A stretch of DNA of 64,000 nucleotides from Bimastos eiseni. Its lineage: Eukaryota > Annelida > Clitellata > Crassiclitellata > Lumbricidae. The stretch lies in NCBI GenBank assembly GCA_959347315.1, contig OY365808.1:1668107-1732106 (forward strand), in the 5' to 3' direction. Position numbers and translations under genes: made by a program. This document shows positions 49,101-61,464 of this stretch, in pieces (within the stretch, counting starts at the first letter, position 1; each line of letters opens with the position of its first letter). Under the pieces are notes generated by a model. That model searched no databases and was not told where the DNA came from. It was given only the letters and a program-made list of their open reading frames with translations.

Positions 49101-52100
49101 TTCGTTGAAAGAATTGAAAGACGCCATTAGTAATTCTAAATGTGGTAAATCACCGGGTGATGACAAAATTCCATATGAATTTCTCCAACGCTTACATAAA
49201 AATCCCCTTAAGACATTGCTAGCATTCTACAATAAGATTTGGATAGAAAGTGATTACCAGATGATTGGCACTATGCAATTATTCTTCCCTTTCTTAAAAC
49301 TAATAAAAGTGCTGCTAGCCTTGATTCATATCGCCGTATTTTATTAACATCCACTATCTGTAAAGTTATAGAAAGACTTGTGACAAATAGATTGCAGTGG
49401 TTTGTGGAGAAGAATAAAACGCTCTCAAATAAACAGTCTGGTTTCAGAAAAAACAAAAGTACCATTGACCAAATTCTTAAATTACAGGATAGTATTTAAA
49501 AAAAATATAAAAATAAAAAAGACAAATTAGCGATATTTATTGATTTTTAACGTGCATTTGACATGTTGCATATTCCTACATTATTGAAAACCTCATAAAT
49601 ATGGGAATTATAGGAAAAACATATAATTGGATTGTAAACTTCTTATCCAACAGAACATTTAAAGTCAAAATTGGAGATTTCTTTTTCCACAAATACATTT
49701 GAGAAAATGGCACACCTCAGAGGTCCATTATTTCACCTTTATTATTTCTTATTATGATTAATGACATACCTAATGGAATAGAAGGGGTAGAGATGACCTT
49801 GTTTGCTGATGACAGTTCCATTTATGCAGGTCATAGAAATAAAAATAAATTACAAAATAAAATTGAGCTATCCTTAAATGCAATTGATGAATGGTGTAAT
49901 AGAAACGGTTTTAAAATATCTATAAATAAAACTGTTGGGGTTTTGTTTACTAAAAAACGTAGAATTTCAAATATTAATATAAAAGTAGGAAATGAAACTA
50001 TTAACATTAGAGAAACTGCCAAGTTTCTTGGAGTAATTTTTGATTCTAAATTATCCTGGCAACCACATATAGATTATGTGTTAATCAAGTGTAAAAACCG
50101 AATGAATTTGATGAGGATTATATCTGGTAATACTTGGGGAGCTTCGAAAAAACCATTACTTAATATTTATAGGGATCTTATTAGATCAGTCATTGATTAT
50201 GGTGATGTGGTTTACTCCTCAGCTACTAAGTCACAATTGAATAGATTGTCATCTATTCAAACTGAGGCGCTAAGATTAAGTCGTGGTGCTGCTAAAGGTA
50301 CGTCAACCTCTGCACTTCAAAATGAATGCGGAGAAATGCCCTTAAAAATTAGAAGATTACAAAATTCCCTGAAATTGGGTGCAAAAATATTGGGAAGTCC
50401 AGATCATACAGTCAGGTCTGCATATGAACCTCATTGGACAAATGATTACAGAACATCTGGAAATATGGATGAATCTACATACACACGAACGCACACTTTT
50501 TTCTCTTCTCTAAACTGCTCGTTCCAAGCTCCAAAATTCCCTATAAATCCTCATTGATTAAATAGTGATGTTAAAGTTGATTTTAGTCTTCACAATTCAG
50601 TAAATAATAAAACAGATAATTCTGAGCTTATCCGTCTTCTTTCCTTGGAACATATCAATAAATATCATGACTAATCACACATATACACTGATGGATCTAA
50701 AGCTGATAACTTGGTTGCTACTGCATATACAATCCCTTCCTTAGAGATAGATAAACAAGTCCGTCTCTGTAATGATTCTTGTTAAATGCCGCTGAATTAA
50801 CTGCAATTATAGAAGTTTTGTTATGGATATCAGATAATGAAATCAAGATAACAAGAAATTTGCTGTCTTTTATGACTGTTTTAGTGTTCTTACTTCTATT
50901 AAATGTAACTATTCACACTCTAGACCACTCCTTTTACAGGAAAGAATGGTAGCAATGAATCAAATTAAGATGAGTAACATATGTTTAATTTGGATTCCTA
51001 GTCACGTTAATATATTAGGTAATGAAACAGAATTAATTTGCCTATTATAAATTCAACAAATTGTTTAGAATTTCAAGAAATCTTTTCCATTATAAAATCT
51101 AATGAAGTTGATGAATGGCAGATTGAATATGACAATGATTGTAAGGGTCAGCAGTATAAATATATTTGTCCTGTGGTGGACACGTGCTTAAAATACACTG
51201 ACCCAATTTGAAGGAAATAAGTTCAAATATCAAGATTAAGATTATGAAAGGTAAATCTAGACGAAAGACTTCTTCTTATGAAGAAACATGAAACTGGACT
51301 TTGTAGTTTGTGTAAAGTCACAGAAAATATTAACCATTTATTGTTAGATTGTAGAAAAGAGAACATCTCTAGCACATTAAAAGATGCATGTGTTTTATAT
51401 GAAATTGATTTTATTACAAAGAATTTACTAAGTGATATTTGTATGCAAAGTAAAGTTTACATGCTTGTAAACCTTATTAGTAAGGGAAAAGTTGTGCAAA
51501 TGTAGTCCTAAACAAATTTAGTTTTTTTGGGTTTTTGATGTGTAAAAATAAATTTCAATTGTCTTGCATTGATTGTGTTAATTAGGTGCTTATACAAACA
51601 TGTGATAATTAATATTGACCTCGTTTGAGTCATTTCATACATATACATGCATATATGACAAATGTTAATGACATTGTATTAGAAAGTCAAAATGAGTAAT
51701 TTGAGATTTATGCAAAGCTGTAATTCAGTGAATTACACCTTGGTATAATGTGATAAACGAATGTTATAAACATACATTATATGAAAATATTTCTGTAGTA
51801 ATGTTTCATAGAATAAGAACATTATGAAAAATTTCATGTTAAAAGATTCTTTAAACGTTTGATGATTACATAATGTACATAGAGACTGGTCATACACAAT
51901 TTGTTTTATTTTGAACATTTCTTGATGCAAATATTAATGCAAATATTGTCATATTTGCATGAAATACTATATCACATGTATTATTGATGTTATTAATACC
52001 ATTATTATTTATGTTGTAAAACAATGAACACTAATAACAGTTTAAAATTCAGACAGTTTTGAATGGTGTCTTTTAGACGCTATGAATTTCTTTGCACTGT

Positions 52101-52180
52101 GCTGCAAATGTTTCAAATTGTCGTCAACGGCCATAGATGACGTCACATGACGACGTTAAACTGTGGATTAATAATAACAT
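46170..52180 (+). mobile_element. Decayed sister I-group LINE
   Basis: Collinear with the intact LINE but clearly diverged and broken. ORF1 remnants: 46212-46538 (LTEEQKTRYHNNLYRTVFVSG) and 46570-47651 with knuckles CDQCQNFGHTKSQC, CSRCSENHSYKDC and CVNCRGEHSAAHQGC, ending TFVLGVLASIDKS. ORF2 remnants from 47734: endonuclease with CLQETFLK (catalytic Glu kept), GDLNAHSK and GSDHYLC; RT pieces including PGDDKIPYEFL (49105-49347) and LFADDSSIYAGH (49754-50557); RNase H pieces with HIYTDGSK; a C-terminal knuckle frame at 51278-51505. Many frameshifts and stops. The N-terminal ORF1 repeat region is absent, so it is 5'-truncated. The 3' UTR ends with the shared tail near 52120-52175. Confidence 0.92.
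48283..48319. repeat. Perfect 16-bp inverted duplication inside the decayed LINE
   Basis: TATGGACAGGTCAGTT, TTCAT, AACTGACCTGTCCATA. The right arm belongs to the ORF2 sequence (TDLSI). The left arm is extra compared with the intact LINE. Confidence 0.9.
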
Positions 52181-52309
52181 ACCCTGGATTATTCACAAAA
52201 ATGGCCATGGTAGAATGAAAACACGAATGTGACGCATTCAATAGTTCTCGAAGTATAACAATAGCAACCAGCGAGAACACATGATATTCATGAGGACCAT
52301 ATTGTAATA

Positions 52310-52800
52310 CGCCTGGCATGTGTTATATATAGGCTTAAATATAACCACGACATGTCGAATCGATACTATCATAATGTGTTGATATGGAACTATACTGCAA
52401 AGCAATTAGTCAACCCAAGCATCTTAAAGTCTCACGGGCAGTAGCTGGTCTTTATACCAAAATGTAATTACTGCTCAAGCCTCTCTCAAATCTCCTTCCT
52501 TCAGTCTCTCTCATTACACGCTCCCGCTGTAACCAAGAGCAGCTCTTTTGTAGGCTTTGCAACGACAACAATAGGCGAAAGAAACAATGACTACAGCGAC
52601 GCTTAACGTTGTCCTTTCACACGAGCAAATGCAGAAGAGAGTTGCCTCTTCATTAGTTACTCGCAAATATAATCGCCAACCGGGCCGAGATCTCGTGATA
52701 TCTCCGGAGCGCACGCGAGATCATGCTAATGATGGGGTGGTACAAGAGGATGATTGGGTAGAGCGGATTTGCTGGATGGTGAAGGGTTAGCGACGATATT
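52310..52800 (-). repeat. RX promoter-like repeat, copy B (internally deleted)
   Basis: Shares the left block (GACATGTCGAATCGA, AAAGCAATTAGTCAA, ATACCAAAATG) and the promoter-like block (ACTCGCAAATATAATCGCAA-like, TCTCGTGATATCTCC at 52691, ATGCTAAT at 52723) with copies A and C. It lacks the segment containing the short frames and splice donor. Confidence 0.65.
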
Positions 52801-52939
52801 TGAGGAAGGTGTATTATAGAGATTTGTAAGTTAGCGAAACGTTTATTCAGTCATCTTTTTTGACGACTCATCTGATGGACACCTTCAAAACCGTTTTTAA
52901 AAACGCCACAATATGCATAAATTTTATCATTAGCCGAGG

Positions 52940-53210
52940 ACACTCCGGAGCTATTTGTACTCTGACAGTGCCAGTTCCAAGCCTGGATAAACGAGGAGGG
53001 CGACGCCAGCGGTCTTTTTTTTACCATAGTGTCCGTTATACTGCAACTACCACCAGTAGTTCTGGAGACTCCTCCGCTGCAAGAAACTCAGGCAGTGCTA
53101 GTCCCAAGCCTCGATAAAGGAGGAGGGCGACGTTAATGATCTTTGTTATCACACTGTGTCGTTAAACTGCAACTATCTACCTACCTACCTACCTACCTAT
53201 TAGCTCAGGC
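52940..53210 (+). repeat. Two S1 copies and (CTAC)n
   Basis: S1 at about 52948-53050 (TGACAGTGCCAGTTCCAAGCC, GAGGAGGGCGACGCCAG) and at 53090-53172 (CAGTGCTAGTCCCAAGCC, GGAGGAGGGCGACGTTAATG, CTGTGTCGTTAAACTGCAAC). The second ends in CTACCTAC repeats. Confidence 0.85.
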
Positions 53211-53424
53211 TATCATTATTCAGAGGGTCAGACAACTGCATATTGACGTCGACGGACCAGAAACACAAAACGCTACAAATGAAGATTTATAGCGTGTTTT
53301 AGTAAAATAATATTATATATGTGGCGCACAAGAGCGTCTTTCGTTACATTCTTTAGCTACGAAGCAATGCAGAGCACATGTCCTGAAATTGCTTATTTTA
53401 ATTACTTTGTTTTTGTATATTCTT

Positions 53425-53612
53425 TGACTAGCTGGGTTACCCGACATTTGCCCGGTTTGATACAGGTTTTTGGCCCTGAAGAGCAGGAAGACTCCTCTAC
53501 TGGGTGCCCAAGGTGTTCCCCGAGCGAGTGGCAAAGGTTTCGAGTGAATAAGTGCAAAAGTGTGCAAATGTATAAACGGACAGACACACACATAAGATCT
53601 AGATATATGCGT
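53425..53612 (+). repeat. R5 dispersed repeat, copy 1
   Basis: ACTAGCTGGGTTACCCGACA, TTTGCCCGGTTTGATACAGG, then CAAGGTGTTCCCCGAGC, GGTTTCGAGTGAATAAG and GGACAGACACAC. Related to 54340-54535 and, reversed, 63735-63960. Confidence 0.8.
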
Positions 53613-53639
53613 ATCTTCAACTTTTCCACCTCTTCCTAT

Positions 53640-54015
53640 TCCTTTGTGTTCATCCTTACTCCCCTTCCTAACTTCTTCTTCTTCTGATTCCTGCCATCAC
53701 TCTTTCCCACCGCTTCATTACGTTTCATTCACCATTCCTCAATCTAATCTCTCCTCCTCATCTCTAATTCATCTTCTATTTCTCCGTCATCTCTTATTTC
53801 TATTCACTCCCTTTTGTTCTCACTCACCTTTTCCTAATTTTCTCCCCTTCCTCCACTTCATCATGCGCTCATCGTCACACTTCTCCTTTCCTCTGCTCCA
53901 TAATCCTTCCCTACGAATTCCTACTCCTCCTTCTTCTTCTCCTCCTTCTCCTCCTTCTCCTCCTTCTTCTTCTCCTCCTTCTCCTCCTTCTCCTCCTCCT
54001 CCTCTTCTTCCTCAG
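53640..54015. repeat. Pyrimidine-rich low-complexity region
   Basis: CTT/CTC-rich throughout and ending in CTCCTTCTC units (53930-54010). The long Ser/Pro/Phe plus frame is a composition artefact. Confidence 0.85.
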
Positions 54016-54339
54016 CAATCCTGCGTTCCCTTTCCCAACCCTCTTTATCATCCTAACCCATTTTTATCCTCTGATAGCCCGAACCCTATATACTCCCACG
54101 AACTCGCTTTTTGTCCCACGAAAGCTCTATCGAGTGAATAGGGAAGAAACGTAATTGCATATGGACAAAGTACACTGTGCAAACGATTGCCAACTCTAAA
54201 CCTGCTACATGTATCTTCCAAACCGTCCATTCGTAAAAGAAATAGGTGTGGCAGAGAGAAATCACGTGCACTTTGTAAAGCATTCGTAGGTCGGGGACCA
54301 ACGTGTGTCGCTTATGGTGACTGAAAAGGAAACTTTCCT

Positions 54340-54535
54340 TGAGGGGTCCTGAACCAGGTTTTTGGCCCTGGAGACGTGGAAGACGGCGTGCTCGGGTTTA
54401 GGAACCCCTCGACTGCGTGTATCAGGTGTTTCCCAAGCCTACAGTGTAGGTTTCGAGTGAATAGCTCTAAAACTGTGCACATGCATCGCCGGACAGACAG
54501 AGAAAATTGACACATTATTTATATAGATGAGCGGT
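54340..54535 (+). repeat. R5 dispersed repeat, copy 2
   Basis: CAGGTTTTTGGCCCTGGAGA, CTCGACTGCGTGTATCAGG, GGTTTCGAGTGAATAGC, CGGACAGACAGA and TATTTATATAGATGAG. Confidence 0.8.
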
Positions 54536-54539
54536 ATAA

Positions 54540-54625
54540 ACTATCCAACATAATTTCGGTCTACCTCAACGACTTTTGACGCGATTATTACACACCTTTT
54601 TAAAGTAATACTCTACCTATAACAA
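54540..54625 (+). repeat. R4 dispersed repeat
   Basis: ACTATCCAACATAATTTCGG, TCTACCTCAACGAC, ATTATTACACACCTTTTTAAAG. Confidence 0.75.
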
Positions 54626-54999
54626 TCAACTGAATAAACTCTGCATTGGGTTACGCATCTTTCAGCGAGTAATTAGACGAAATCGTGAACGTGATGCATT
54701 CACTAGTATGGTAAAGTAATGAAGCACTTATTTATTTAGTGCCACTAGAATTAGAGTCGTTCACGTTAGTCAACTCATAGCTAAACGGAGAACAGGAGCG
54801 TCTTCAGGCGATTCCGGAAAGCAGCAGGGGAGAGAGAGAGCAGCCCATTCCGAAGAAGAAGCGTAGGCTGTTCCAGCTGGTGGGACCCACGAAGTCGATG
54901 CTCCTGAATTGAGTCGTGGCAGAGGGCATTCGGGGATACACCAGAAGGCCGCAGGCAGAGGAACGAAGGGAAACCCGGTGCAAAACAGAGGAGAGCAAA
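54626..54999. other. No gene recognised
   Basis: Short open frames overlap on both strands at 54770-55109. None has a recognisable domain. Confidence 0.3.
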
Positions 55000-55380
55000 T
55001 TTCTGTCGACGGCAACGGCCTCTGTTGTCATAATTTGCCGTTAAATCCTGGATCCATCCATATCATAAGTCAAAACGAAAATCGACATCGCACGGTGTCG
55101 TTAAACTGAAACTACTACTTACTTATAAAGCGCAACTCCTGCAATGCTCGTGACAGTGGCAATCTCAAGATTGGAACTGAGGAGGGCGATACCTTTAATC
55201 GTTGTCACCGACAGACTGTCGATAGTTTATTGTATTGTACAATATGTCATGACAGTGTCGTTAAACAGCAATCGTCCATTATACAATATGAACTGCGGAA
55301 CTGTCCAACATAATTTCGGTCTACATGCGTTCAAGTTACTATTAGACACCTCTCTTAAAGGAGATCCTCGGCCTACATAT
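55000..55380 (+). repeat. S2, S1 and R4 in series
   Basis: S2 (55000-55062: AAATTTCTGTCGACGGCAAC then TTGCCGTTAAATCCTGG), an S1 tail (CACGGTGTCGTTAAACTG, 55090), a fuller S1 (55125-55275) and R4 (55284-55380: CTGTCCAACATAATTTCGG). Confidence 0.75.
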
Positions 55381-55555
55381 TTATAATAAACAATGGTCGA
55401 ATATTAGACACGGGCCATTAGACACGTGACAGAGTGAACCATATAGGATGAAATCCTCGAACGTAATGCTTCATTAGCATAAGAAGAATTAATTATTATA
55501 GCAGTGATAATACGTAATGAAGACAAAATTGTATTGCGTCAGTCACGTGACGTAA

Positions 55556-56170
55556 AGGCCAAAATAGGACTATAACATGAGGACTAAGTCACATCATGTT
55601 AAATAGGCATCTGTGAACCGAGGTTGAACGGTACTGTTCCGGGGAAAAGCCGTCAAGGCAATAACCTACACCAGCATCACAAAATCTTAGAAGCACCCAT
55701 GGGCTATTATACCAAAAGGTTTGGAAATCATGCCTTCTCAGTTTCAATCCACACCTTTCAGTCAATAAAAATACAAAATTATAATTCAATCAATTTAAGT
55801 AACTAGACAAATAATTTCTTCATTGTACCGCCTGCAGACGCTCAGCGGGAACATCAGATATGAACAATCAAAGAATGTACAAACAGAAAATGATCGTGAT
55901 AAGCAATATTACAAAACACATATCCTCTACATTGCAGTATGGGTGATTAATGTAGTGAAATTGCTCTCGTGGAAGACATGTTTCGTTACAACAACTTAGG
56001 ATTTGTAAATTCCATTTTTATTGTATACCTGACGTCATGTTGCTTAGTCTATATATGGAACCTCGAGCCTACTGCATATTAATTAAATAAGTTTATATTA
56101 CGTCGTTTGAAAGCGTTTTGAAGGTGTTCAGAGATCGCATCAAACTAGTTGTCTTGATGTGACGGCCTTG
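55556..56170. repeat. RX left block joined to R3 right block
   Basis: 55556-55690 matches RX left blocks (AATAGGACTATAACATG, CTGTTCCGGGGAAA, TTAGAAGCACC, TATACCAAAA). From 55700 the sequence follows R3 (TTTGGAAATCATGCC, TTTTGAAGGTGTTC at about 56120). The junction suggests that RX and R3 can be parts of one larger element or arose by recombination. Confidence 0.5.
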
Positions 56171-56269
56171 AAGAAACAATATCTTTGTGATCGTGAACGT
56201 ATCCGTAATCGCAAACTTACTGAGTGCACCATTTTGAAATTGTTGTGACAGTTTTCGTTTAAGCTGACC

Positions 56270-56365
56270 ATTAGCATCACAATGAGCCAGTGCAGAGAGC
56301 GCCTCTGGACGGTTGTTCTGTGAGATGCGCTATATAAATGAAAGTACATTACAATACAAAAGCTA
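56270..56365 (+). repeat. CR1/L2-type 3' tail
   Basis: GAGAGCGCCTCTGGACGG, then GATGCGCTATATAAATGAAAG and a TACA-rich end. Confidence 0.6.
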
Positions 56366-56559
56366 TGTTCACAGACTATAATTTTTGCAGGCCTATTCAG
56401 CAAAACGAACGGCAAGAACGGTTCAAGTGCAACCAACCACACCCTTTTTAGTATAATATTACTCGTATAAGTAATTATAAAAATTCATTTCTGATTAATA
56501 GCATTTTTATCACTTCTGGTAAAAAAGTCATTATCGCAATGAGACTGAAATTACAACTG

Positions 56560-56955
56560 ATTTATACTACGTCAACTCCGCCAATGCTTATACTTTGACA
56601 GTGCCAGTTCAAAGGCTGAAGAAAAGCGAGGGGACGCTCATCATCTGTGTTACGACACAGTATTGTTAAACAAAAACTGTTCATTATGTATACAATGCGA
56701 ACGGTGTGAACTGTCCAAAATGATTTCGGTCTACATCAACGAATATCGATGTGCTTATTACACACATCTATTAAGAGTGATGCTCAACCTTTATTAGTAA
56801 ATTTTAAGGTTCGCAATGTAGGACAATAACTTTAAAAGTCAGCAATGTAGGAGGAATAACTCCGCCACTGGTAGTGCCAGTCCCAAGCCTGGATAAAGGA
56901 GAAGGGCAACGGCAATGATCTCTGTTATCACAGTGTCGTTAAACTACAACAACCA
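56560..56955 (+). repeat. S1, R4, S1
   Basis: S1 at about 56563-56690 (GTCAACTCCGCCAATGC, TTTGACAGTGCCAGTTC), R4 at 56690-56790 (TACAATGCGAACGGTGTGAA, GATTTCGGTCTACATCAACG), S1 at about 56865-56955 (AGTGCCAGTCCCAAGCCTGG, CAGTGTCGTTAAACTAC). Confidence 0.8.
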
Positions 56956-57059
56956 CCAATTAGTAATGTAGGATACATTCATAATCTTGATACATTCACA
57001 GTATCTGGTAAAGTTATAGCAAACTGCATACTACACATGAAGATCACAGTTTAATGCGC

Positions 57060-57187
57060 TTACCACATTCCGTAATGGCCTAAATAGGACTATGACATGT
57101 CGATTAGTCAGCATAATGTTAAATGAGTCTATATGAGTTGATGTTGAAAAGAACTGCTCCTGGGAAGTCCCAGTAAAGCAACGACCA
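57060..57187 (-). repeat. RX promoter-like repeat, copy C, first part
   Basis: CTAAATAGGACTATGACATG, GAACTGCTCCTGGGAAG and AGTAAAGCAACG match copies A, B and the 55556 block. The repeat is interrupted at TTAA by a piggyBac-like element and resumes at 58706. Confidence 0.7.
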
Positions 57188-57191
57188 TTAA

Positions 57192-58701
57192 CCCATTAAT
57201 GCCTACAATCCCATATATGGGATGGCACTAGAAACTGTTATAAAAGACTGCAACATCACATTGTAACAAATAATTTGTATGTGGATTCACTAACTGACAT
57301 TTGTTCTTCCAGAAAATAAATTTACATCCAGCAGAGTTTTTATATTTTATGGCTCAGTGACGTCACATCCTGATACATATTTCAAATTCATTTTCTGTCA
57401 ATATGGCCGCTTGAAAAATTTAGCATTATTAGCTCATTTCTTGTTAAACACAAGTAACTTATTTATTGGTTGGAGAAATGTATTTTAGTAATAAGGTAAA
57501 CACCATTTATGCAGATAATGGCTTAATTAGTGTCAGCTGGGTGTCAGTAGCCCCATCCAATATTTGGGATTGTAGGCACAAGAGCCTGCACCTACTTCCT
57601 AGTCTGCAAACCATGCTTTTTATGCGCTCCAAAATGCATTTTATGTTCACGATATGGTTGCAAAGTGAATGAATGATCTCATACTTGGAGAACGGTGTTT
57701 TTTTTAAAACTTTCTGATGTAGGCACACACCAGGTTAATGAAGTAGGGTTTTACGTGAGCTCTAGTTATCCGATCAATTCCCTATGGGATGTAATATAAT
57801 TGCTCTACCGGATGTTGGGGACATAACTGATGATGACAGTGGTGATGAGGAAGGGCTCCATGAACAACTTGTCAAATTAGCCAGTTCTATTATCCACACA
57901 GCCATCCAACACAGCTAGCTGAAGCTGTTGCGACAACACTTGATGGAACTGATAGGCAAGACATAGGCCTAGGCAACGTCGAACGTGAGCTACACAGTGA
58001 TTCAGACAATGATGAAGTTCCTGAAACCAACACACGTATGCAAAGCACAGTATGCAAGAGCATCAAGAACGCCAACAGCTTCAAAGTTGGTGCAGGCGTA
58101 ATCTGCCAGTATAATCATATTTCCTTGAATGGTCAGCCAGTAACCCAAGGTTACTTGAACAGGAATGTCAGCTGTCAGTTTGTTTCAGCTATTCTTTGAT
58201 GACATTATTCAGTTTGTGTGCGGCAGCTCTACTATAGGTAGGCTTATGCGTGGCAAAAGGGTAGCCACACTTCTCGTGTCGACAGCAACAGAATGCGATA
58301 ATTGCTTGGAATCCTGATGATCAGTTGGTTAGACCACTGTTCCACGTCATCACATGTATTGGCAGCAGGATGTTCAGGTCTATATCCAGCATATCTGTTA
58401 TATACTATAGGGGTGGGGGTCACAGCTACTGTTATATAACGTTATTAGGGGTAGGGGTGGGCCAAAAATTGATATGTTAAGCGTTATATAATATGTGAAC
58501 GGCCCCTATCATATTGTTTGGCCTAGAAGTTGATGCCATCATTCGTGCCTACAATTCCATATATGGGATCAAACTTCAAAGCTGCATAAAAATAAAGGGA
58601 AATGAAAAATGACCAAAAGTAATCGAGATATGATCTAAAGTCATTGCATATAACCAAAATTGAAAATATTTTGCAGAACAAAAAAGTTGGGCATTAATGG
58701 G
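57192..58701 (+). mobile_element. Degenerate piggyBac-like element (1.5 kb)
   Basis: TTAA flanks both sides (57188-57191 and 58702-58705), with inverted termini CCCATTAATGCC and GGCATTAATGGG, which is the hallmark of piggyBac. A palindromic word near CCCATATATGGGAT occurs at both ends (57210, 58556), with a related reversed version near 57555. At about 57780-57890 a frame reads VIALPDVGDITDDDSGDEEG, like the acidic N-terminus of piggyBac-type transposases. The rest of the transposase, including the catalytic Asp residues, is not visible. It is non-autonomous. Confidence 0.8.
58395..58507. repeat. GGGGCCGTTCACA element, reversed, inside piggyBac
   Basis: G-rich repeats and TTATATAACG are followed by GCGTTATATAATATGTGAACGGCCCC-like sequence, the reverse of 6087-6205. 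Confidence 0.55.
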
Positions 58702-58705
58702 TTAA

Positions 58706-59640
58706 GTCGAAAGTCTTTATCGTTGCTATAATTTCAATATTTTATTAATGATTCAATTAAATCACTCTCGAACGTTGCAATAATAATTTAGAGTTCACAG
58801 TACTTACCCGTAAAACTAAGACACTACAGGCAGACAGATTTAATCCAAAGAAGTCGTTGTACTCGTAATCGTAATCGCAATCAATATCGTTTTCCTGGTC
58901 AACAACTAAAAATTTCTGAAGCGCCACTGCACCTAAGCGAGGGACCCAGCTTGTTCACCAGCGCTGCGTCCGTTAGTAAGGTCGTCCAGAGAGATACCTC
59001 ATTTCTCAGTCTAAAACTGCCATCAGCCTCTCTCAGACCTTCGTCCTTCAGTCTCTATCATTACACGCTCCTGCGGTCACCAACAGCAACTCGTTAGTAA
59101 GCTATTTAATGACAACAATGTGCAAATGAAACAATGAATGCAGTGACGCTGAACGGTGTTCACTCGAGCGAGCAAATGCAGGCGAGAGATACCTCTTCAT
59201 TAGTTACTCGCGATTGTAATTGCAAACCGAATTGAGACCTCGCGATATCTCCCGGACGAACGCGATATTATGCTAATGACCCGTCACCAACTCCACGTGA
59301 CGACAACCCTGTCGCCCATTGGCCCGTGCGATGAGAGAATGTCGTGTTAAGTACTATATCGATTCATGCGGACGAATCCACGGAGACAGATTGAGCGAAT
59401 GAGTTGGAACGGGAATGCCACTCTATCGAATTTCAATTCTAAAGGATGTGTGTACACTACTCTAGCATAGCTCGCCGGATGCACTAAACACGCTGTTCGG
59501 ACGAGACCTTGAGATCTTCAAGACAATATTGCGTAAGCCCATGCAAAGTAGGCCTATCTACTTGAATACGATATATAATGCTGTGTATGTATGCGTATAT
59601 GGATGAACGTTTGCATTGGCATGATATTATTATTAAGTTT
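58706..59640 (-). repeat. RX promoter-like repeat, copy C, second part
   Basis: On the minus strand: CCAAT box (CCCATTGGCCC on plus at 59315-59325), E-box CCACGTGA (59293-59300), ATGCTAAT (59270-59277), a TCTCGCGA-like CCTCGCGATATC (59238), then a frame reading DGSFRLRNEVSLWTTLLTDA continuing ALVNKLG, and an overlapping frame reading DIDCDYDYEYNDFFGLNL that ends at a GTAAGT donor (58807-58802). All are in the same order as copy A. Whether it encodes a first exon is uncertain. Confidence 0.55.
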
Positions 59641-60350
59641 GTACTTCCTACTATGTAGCATGCATGCACCTGTGTATGTTTAAAAGTGCGTATAGATATA
59701 CGTATGTATATTGTATATAGGCCTGCGCTATTTATCTATCTACAAATATTTATACGTTGGCCCTAGGCATAAACACGTACGAGACAGATAGAAAAACAAC
59801 CATCATAGAAACACGGAATATAGAACAGCAGCAGGTCAAAGAAATTTCATTGTCTTAACTAATTCTCTTAATGCGCACCGTACGTTATGTAGTAATAGTT
59901 GCAGTTAAGTGTTGTTGAGTGATTATAATATTGAATTTCAATGAGCGGCTTAATAATTTTAATGGAGGATCGACGAATGCCTATTCTACAGAGATTTGTC
60001 TGTAATTAGTGGGAAATTGAACATTCAAGTTGGTATTTAATTCCCACGCAGTGTAGGGGTGCCTCTGTTCCCGTTCAAGACCCCGCTGAGCCTTGAAGAT
60101 TAGAATTTCAAAATGTATGCGAGCTTAGAGATGGAACCCATAAATTTTATGAATGCAAACATATATAACTATGTCCATGTGTTTATGTACGTATGCCTGT
60201 GCGAGCGTTTAAGAACGCCCTGCACGATTCTTTTCATTCGCGACTGTCTTCCTTCAGTCGAAAATAATATTTATCTTGTCGGTTGCGTCTGCGGTTGTCA
60301 TAGCGACGGTCTGCCTCGTTTGCAGATCGTTCCGTTGTTTTGATGCTACC
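59641..60350. other. No gene recognised
   Basis: TGTATG- and TATA-rich stretches only. Confidence 0.4.
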
Positions 60351-60353
60351 GCT

Positions 60354-60425
60354 TCTCCACTCCCCTCTCCTCCCCTCCCCTCTCCTCCCCTCCCCTCTCC
60401 TCCCCTCCCCTCTCCTCCCCTCCCT
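60354..60425. repeat. CCCCTCTCCTCC minisatellite
   Basis: Four near-identical units of about 20 bp containing CTCTCCTCCCCTCCC. Confidence 0.95.
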
Positions 60426-60484
60426 GGTGATCATTTTTCTTTCTTAGCTGTCTGAGTAATTAGCCGTCGATAAACACGACAGAG

Positions 60485-60800
60485 ACCCCGCGGTAGAGAC
60501 ATGGACACTGAGAGACAGAAGGAAAAGAAAGAGACAGACAGACACAAAGACACAGACAGATTGAGAGAGACACATTCACATAGAGAGAGACAAACGGACA
60601 AACACACAGACATAAGGAGAAAGACAGTGAGGTTGGACCATGCAGGCAGACACAAAAACAGACACGGTAACAGGTTCACAGAGGGAGACATACACGTACT
60701 CATACAAAGACTAACAGACACAAATCGACAGACGCAAACAAATAGGCAGGCATACATAGACAGACACGCATAAATACATAGACACAGATTGACACACATA
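60485..60800. repeat. GACA-rich decayed microsatellite
   Basis: Dense GACAGACA and CACAGACA words. The open frames on both strands are artefacts. Confidence 0.85.
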
Positions 60801-61130
60801 GACAGGCATTTAAAGGCAGCCACAATGACAGACAAACATATGTTGCCGTGTGCTAAAAGGGTGGCAGCTGTGGAAATGTCTGTCACGAGATTCGATCTGT
60901 CATCAGCGACAAACATTTTTTGGAGTTTTTACATGTCAGATCTCAATAACGGCTCGTACGAGGTGTCTACTTACTAACGATTCCACCTGGGGGGGAGGGT
61001 TTCTACGAGGGCATACGCTATCGACCTATGCCATATAGTGTTTATACATGAGGCTATCGATCTCAATCAGGTTGCGTTGGTTCTACAATTCGATCTCAAA
61101 CAGAATATTTACATGGGATCTACATATTGA
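60801..61130. other. No gene recognised
   Basis: Nothing I can name. Confidence 0.4.
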
Positions 61131-61135
61131 TATTT

Positions 61136-61211
61136 TTTTTAGTTGTTATTATAACTATTACCATTACTGCTATTATTAGCTTCATTGTTATTGATATTGT
61201 AATTGTTGTTC

Positions 61212-61269
<58 letters not shown>

Positions 61270-61310
61270 TATTATTATTATTATTAGTATTATTATGTCT
61301 AGTGTTCTGA

Positions 61311-61379
<69 letters not shown>

Positions 61380-61422
61380 TAATATTATTATTATTATTAA
61401 TATAATAATATAATAATATTTT

Positions 61423-61464
<42 letters not shown>

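Noticed and set aside
53644..54141. 165-codon Ser/Pro/Phe frame
   Set aside because: Composition artefact of a pyrimidine-rich low-complexity stretch.
58310..58345. CTGATGA word suggesting a hammerhead ribozyme
   Set aside because: No GAAA core or pairing stems follow at the required spacing.
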